Shown one piece after another: positions 38,476 through 40,475 of a stretch of DNA of 40,475 nucleotides (its first letter is position 1; every line of letters begins with the position of its first letter). The DNA comes from Perkinsus olseni. Taxonomy: Eukaryota > Perkinsozoa > Perkinsida > Perkinsidae. Under the pieces are notes generated by a model. It did not search any database, was not told the origin of the DNA, and worked only from the letters and a program-made list of their open reading frames with translations. The translations under genes and the position numbers were made by a program. The stretch is taken from positions 1 through 40,475 of the forward strand of contig JABANP010000480.1 of NCBI GenBank assembly GCA_013115135.1, read 5' to 3'.

Positions 38476-40475
38476 CTATGCTGCACGTGGAACCACAACA
38501 AGAGTTGCTGCTCCTTCGACGAGAGGCCAGACGCCGTCCACTGGGCTGATACTCCATGACAGGCGAATCAGCTTCGAAGCACGGAGCGAACAATGGGCCA
38601 CCGGCACGCAGAGGTAGATAGGATAGAATGAGGCAACCCTGAGAGGAGACAACTCGACAGGATGCACATTATGTCGATCAGCCGCCACAAGAAGGTGAGT
38701 TCGAGGATTCCAGTATTGCTCGAGAGCACGGAAGATTGAGAGAGAAGCTGTTTCAGCATGACAGGGGAGCGACCTATTCGAAGAGGAAGCCGATAGATCA
38801 AGTGACAGAATCTCACCAGAACGATAGCCGCCGAAACAACCGGGTTAACACCTCCGACCTTCTCGAAGATGACGTTGATGGAGAACTGGATTAGGAACCC
38901 CCAGGACTGGGCGGCCTTATAATTGGCATTGGCCGTTATGTGCAGCCTGAATGGAGGGAGTAAACAAGGCAGGAGTGCTCAGTCAAGCAATTGTGAAACC
39001 GAATATTACGAGTAAAAATCAATTCCAGAGCCGATTCTGAGTTACACACCGATTCACTACGCGATAGAGTGACTCTAGAACAGTTGATAAGCAGCCAGAA
39101 ACATTACGTTGCGATGAGACCAGTGAGCGTATTATTGTATGAAATAAGTTGATGATGGAAGGCCTACGGCGTTGACTGGTAGGCGTTCTGGACCGCCGCT
39201 GGCAGCTGGGATTCATAGGCACTGTCCCCTATAGCCAGTAGAATGACTGATGATATTATTATAACGTAGTGATAGGGGCGAGGCTCCTGAACCATCTTCC
39301 ACGATGTCGGGTCCTCGGGGTCCTGATACCACAAATCCGCGAGATCACCTCATGATGTAGCCCACTTGTATGTAGTTGGTAGCAATGGCCGTCTTAGTTA
39401 TGTAAAGAATGATATGCAGAATGAGGAAGCAGCACTGGGCCAGCATGCTCAGTAAAATAACCTAATCGAGGACGTCAGCACTGCCCTGGTGATGGAATCA
39501 CCGAATGTATCATAGCGATGACAAGGAGAAACCTTATCATCAGTACTAGGCTATTCCACCGTGTCACCGAGGTCGGGTCTCAACAAAGTCGGCGTGTGTA
39601 GACAGTTTCTACGGACTTCTCATGCCTCAGCATATCACAAGAAAAACTCAAGTTTAAGAGAGATGGTATCCATCCCGCTACTACCGCTCTCCGTGAGATC
39701 TTATTCCACTCGATAAGCTTGGCCCATCCAACTGTGGCAATAGCACAGGCACAGAAGAAGGAGGCGTTGACGATTAGGACAGAATCAACACCCAATGTAG
39801 GGGAGACAAAAAACCTGCCGAAGTCTCCGAAGAGGAAACCAAGCACCTGCCAACAGCCCAGCTGATGATACTGCCGGGTTCAGCAGACGACACTGTGGAT
39901 TCTTTTCATTCATCGTGATGGTGATAGTATTAACGATAGACTCACCATCCCGTTCACTATGATCGACGGAGCTAATCTTCTGAAGAGCTTCTCGGCCACG
40001 ATGAACTTGATCGACTTCCACACCCGCACATCAGGCGGCGGAGTGCCTGAATGATCGGCGCATCGCCTCGGACAGGCATTCAGTAGCTAGTATTACTGAC
40101 TCTACTGGTTGAGTGAATGGTAGGAATACGACCGATACACTACTGACCAGTACTAAAGCTGATATTAGCAACTCGATAATCACGCTATCTACAATTCCAG
40201 TGTACAACGGACATTGTCGACGCAGCCACTCAATCACGCGCTCAGGTGGGTTTTACTCACCCTAGGATAGCATGCTCATCACTAACGAGAGTGTATTACC
40301 TGGTATCAAGTCACTCTTGGGTATTGGCGGTATCATAAGGAACACGAAGCTAGCAGCCAGCGGCAGCATGGCTACTGTCCAGAACAGAGGTTGACGCCAA
40401 CTGATCGGAGATGCGAGAAGGTTGCCATAAGTGCCCAAGGGTAGATATGCGAGTATATAGAATGGTCAACTCGAG
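38476..40475 (-). CDS. UNC93-like MFS membrane transporter, N-terminus outside the window
   Basis: On the minus strand, exons show repeated membrane segments. At about 40462-40300, PLGTYGNLLASPISWRQPLF then WTVAMLPLAASFVFLM is typical of MFS helices around a loop with Trp-Arg. Then VWKSIKFIVAEKLFRRLAPS, LGFLFGDFGRFFVSPTLGV and SFFCACAIATVGWAKLIEW follow, and near 39450-39370 VILLSMLAQCCFLILH. LLAIGDSAYESQLPAAVQN (near 39245) and NANYKAAQSWGFLIQFSINV (near 38925) resemble the UNC93 family pattern of a G.GD...TQ box followed by a NYR..E..GF box. The last exon may be the hydrophilic tail ending at 38476. Not all introns are resolved and the first exon meets an upstream stop at 40466, so this may be split by an unseen intron. 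Confidence 0.6.

Overview
The window is nuclear DNA of an alveolate protist, most probably a Perkinsus-type organism. Genes are cut into very many exons by canonical GT-AG introns, often only 26-80 nt long. Three gene models at the left carry the CPW-WPC cysteine motif, a domain known from apicomplexans and their relatives. All coordinates come from reading by eye; exon models were checked by reading-frame phase and by family motifs recalled from knowledge, not by alignment or search.

Layout. (1) 1-7440: a cluster of small + strand genes, several with signal peptides. It includes CPW-WPC proteins (1767-2325, 2596-3700, 5742-6490), a secreted coiled-coil protein (4082-5026) and two other secreted proteins (5090-5634, 6915-7440). 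(2) 7599-25103: an island of mobile DNA. Five elements (A-E) have terminal inverted repeats that are arrays of a short degenerate motif, usually with a GTAC core, and four of them are flanked by 7-11 bp direct repeats. Element D (13737-25095) is a Mutator-like element with a complete four-exon FLYWCH/MULE transposase and an 8 bp target duplication. An LTR retrotransposon (14030-20481) and element E (22908-24636) are nested inside D; E carries a ubiquitin-protease fragment and is itself hit by a short retroposon. Element C (9868-13704) carries a decayed Ulp1-like SUMO protease beside transposase remnants. (3) 26105-34517: two housekeeping genes on +, coatomer alpha subunit (36 exons, 1,353 codons) and SUMO. 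(4) 35635-40475: two - strand genes, one of unknown function and one UNC93-like membrane transporter that runs off the right edge.

How it fits together. The D transposase could act in trans on the smaller array-ended elements, but they have different motifs and nothing here proves it. Two elements carry cysteine proteases of the ubiquitin/SUMO systems, recalling plant MULEs that carry Ulp1 genes. A second theme is perfect palindromes with a one-base centre. One is present in the 3' LTR but absent from the otherwise matching 5' LTR, so it arose after the retrotransposon inserted. A third is a block of complementary segments in the only long intron of the coatomer gene.
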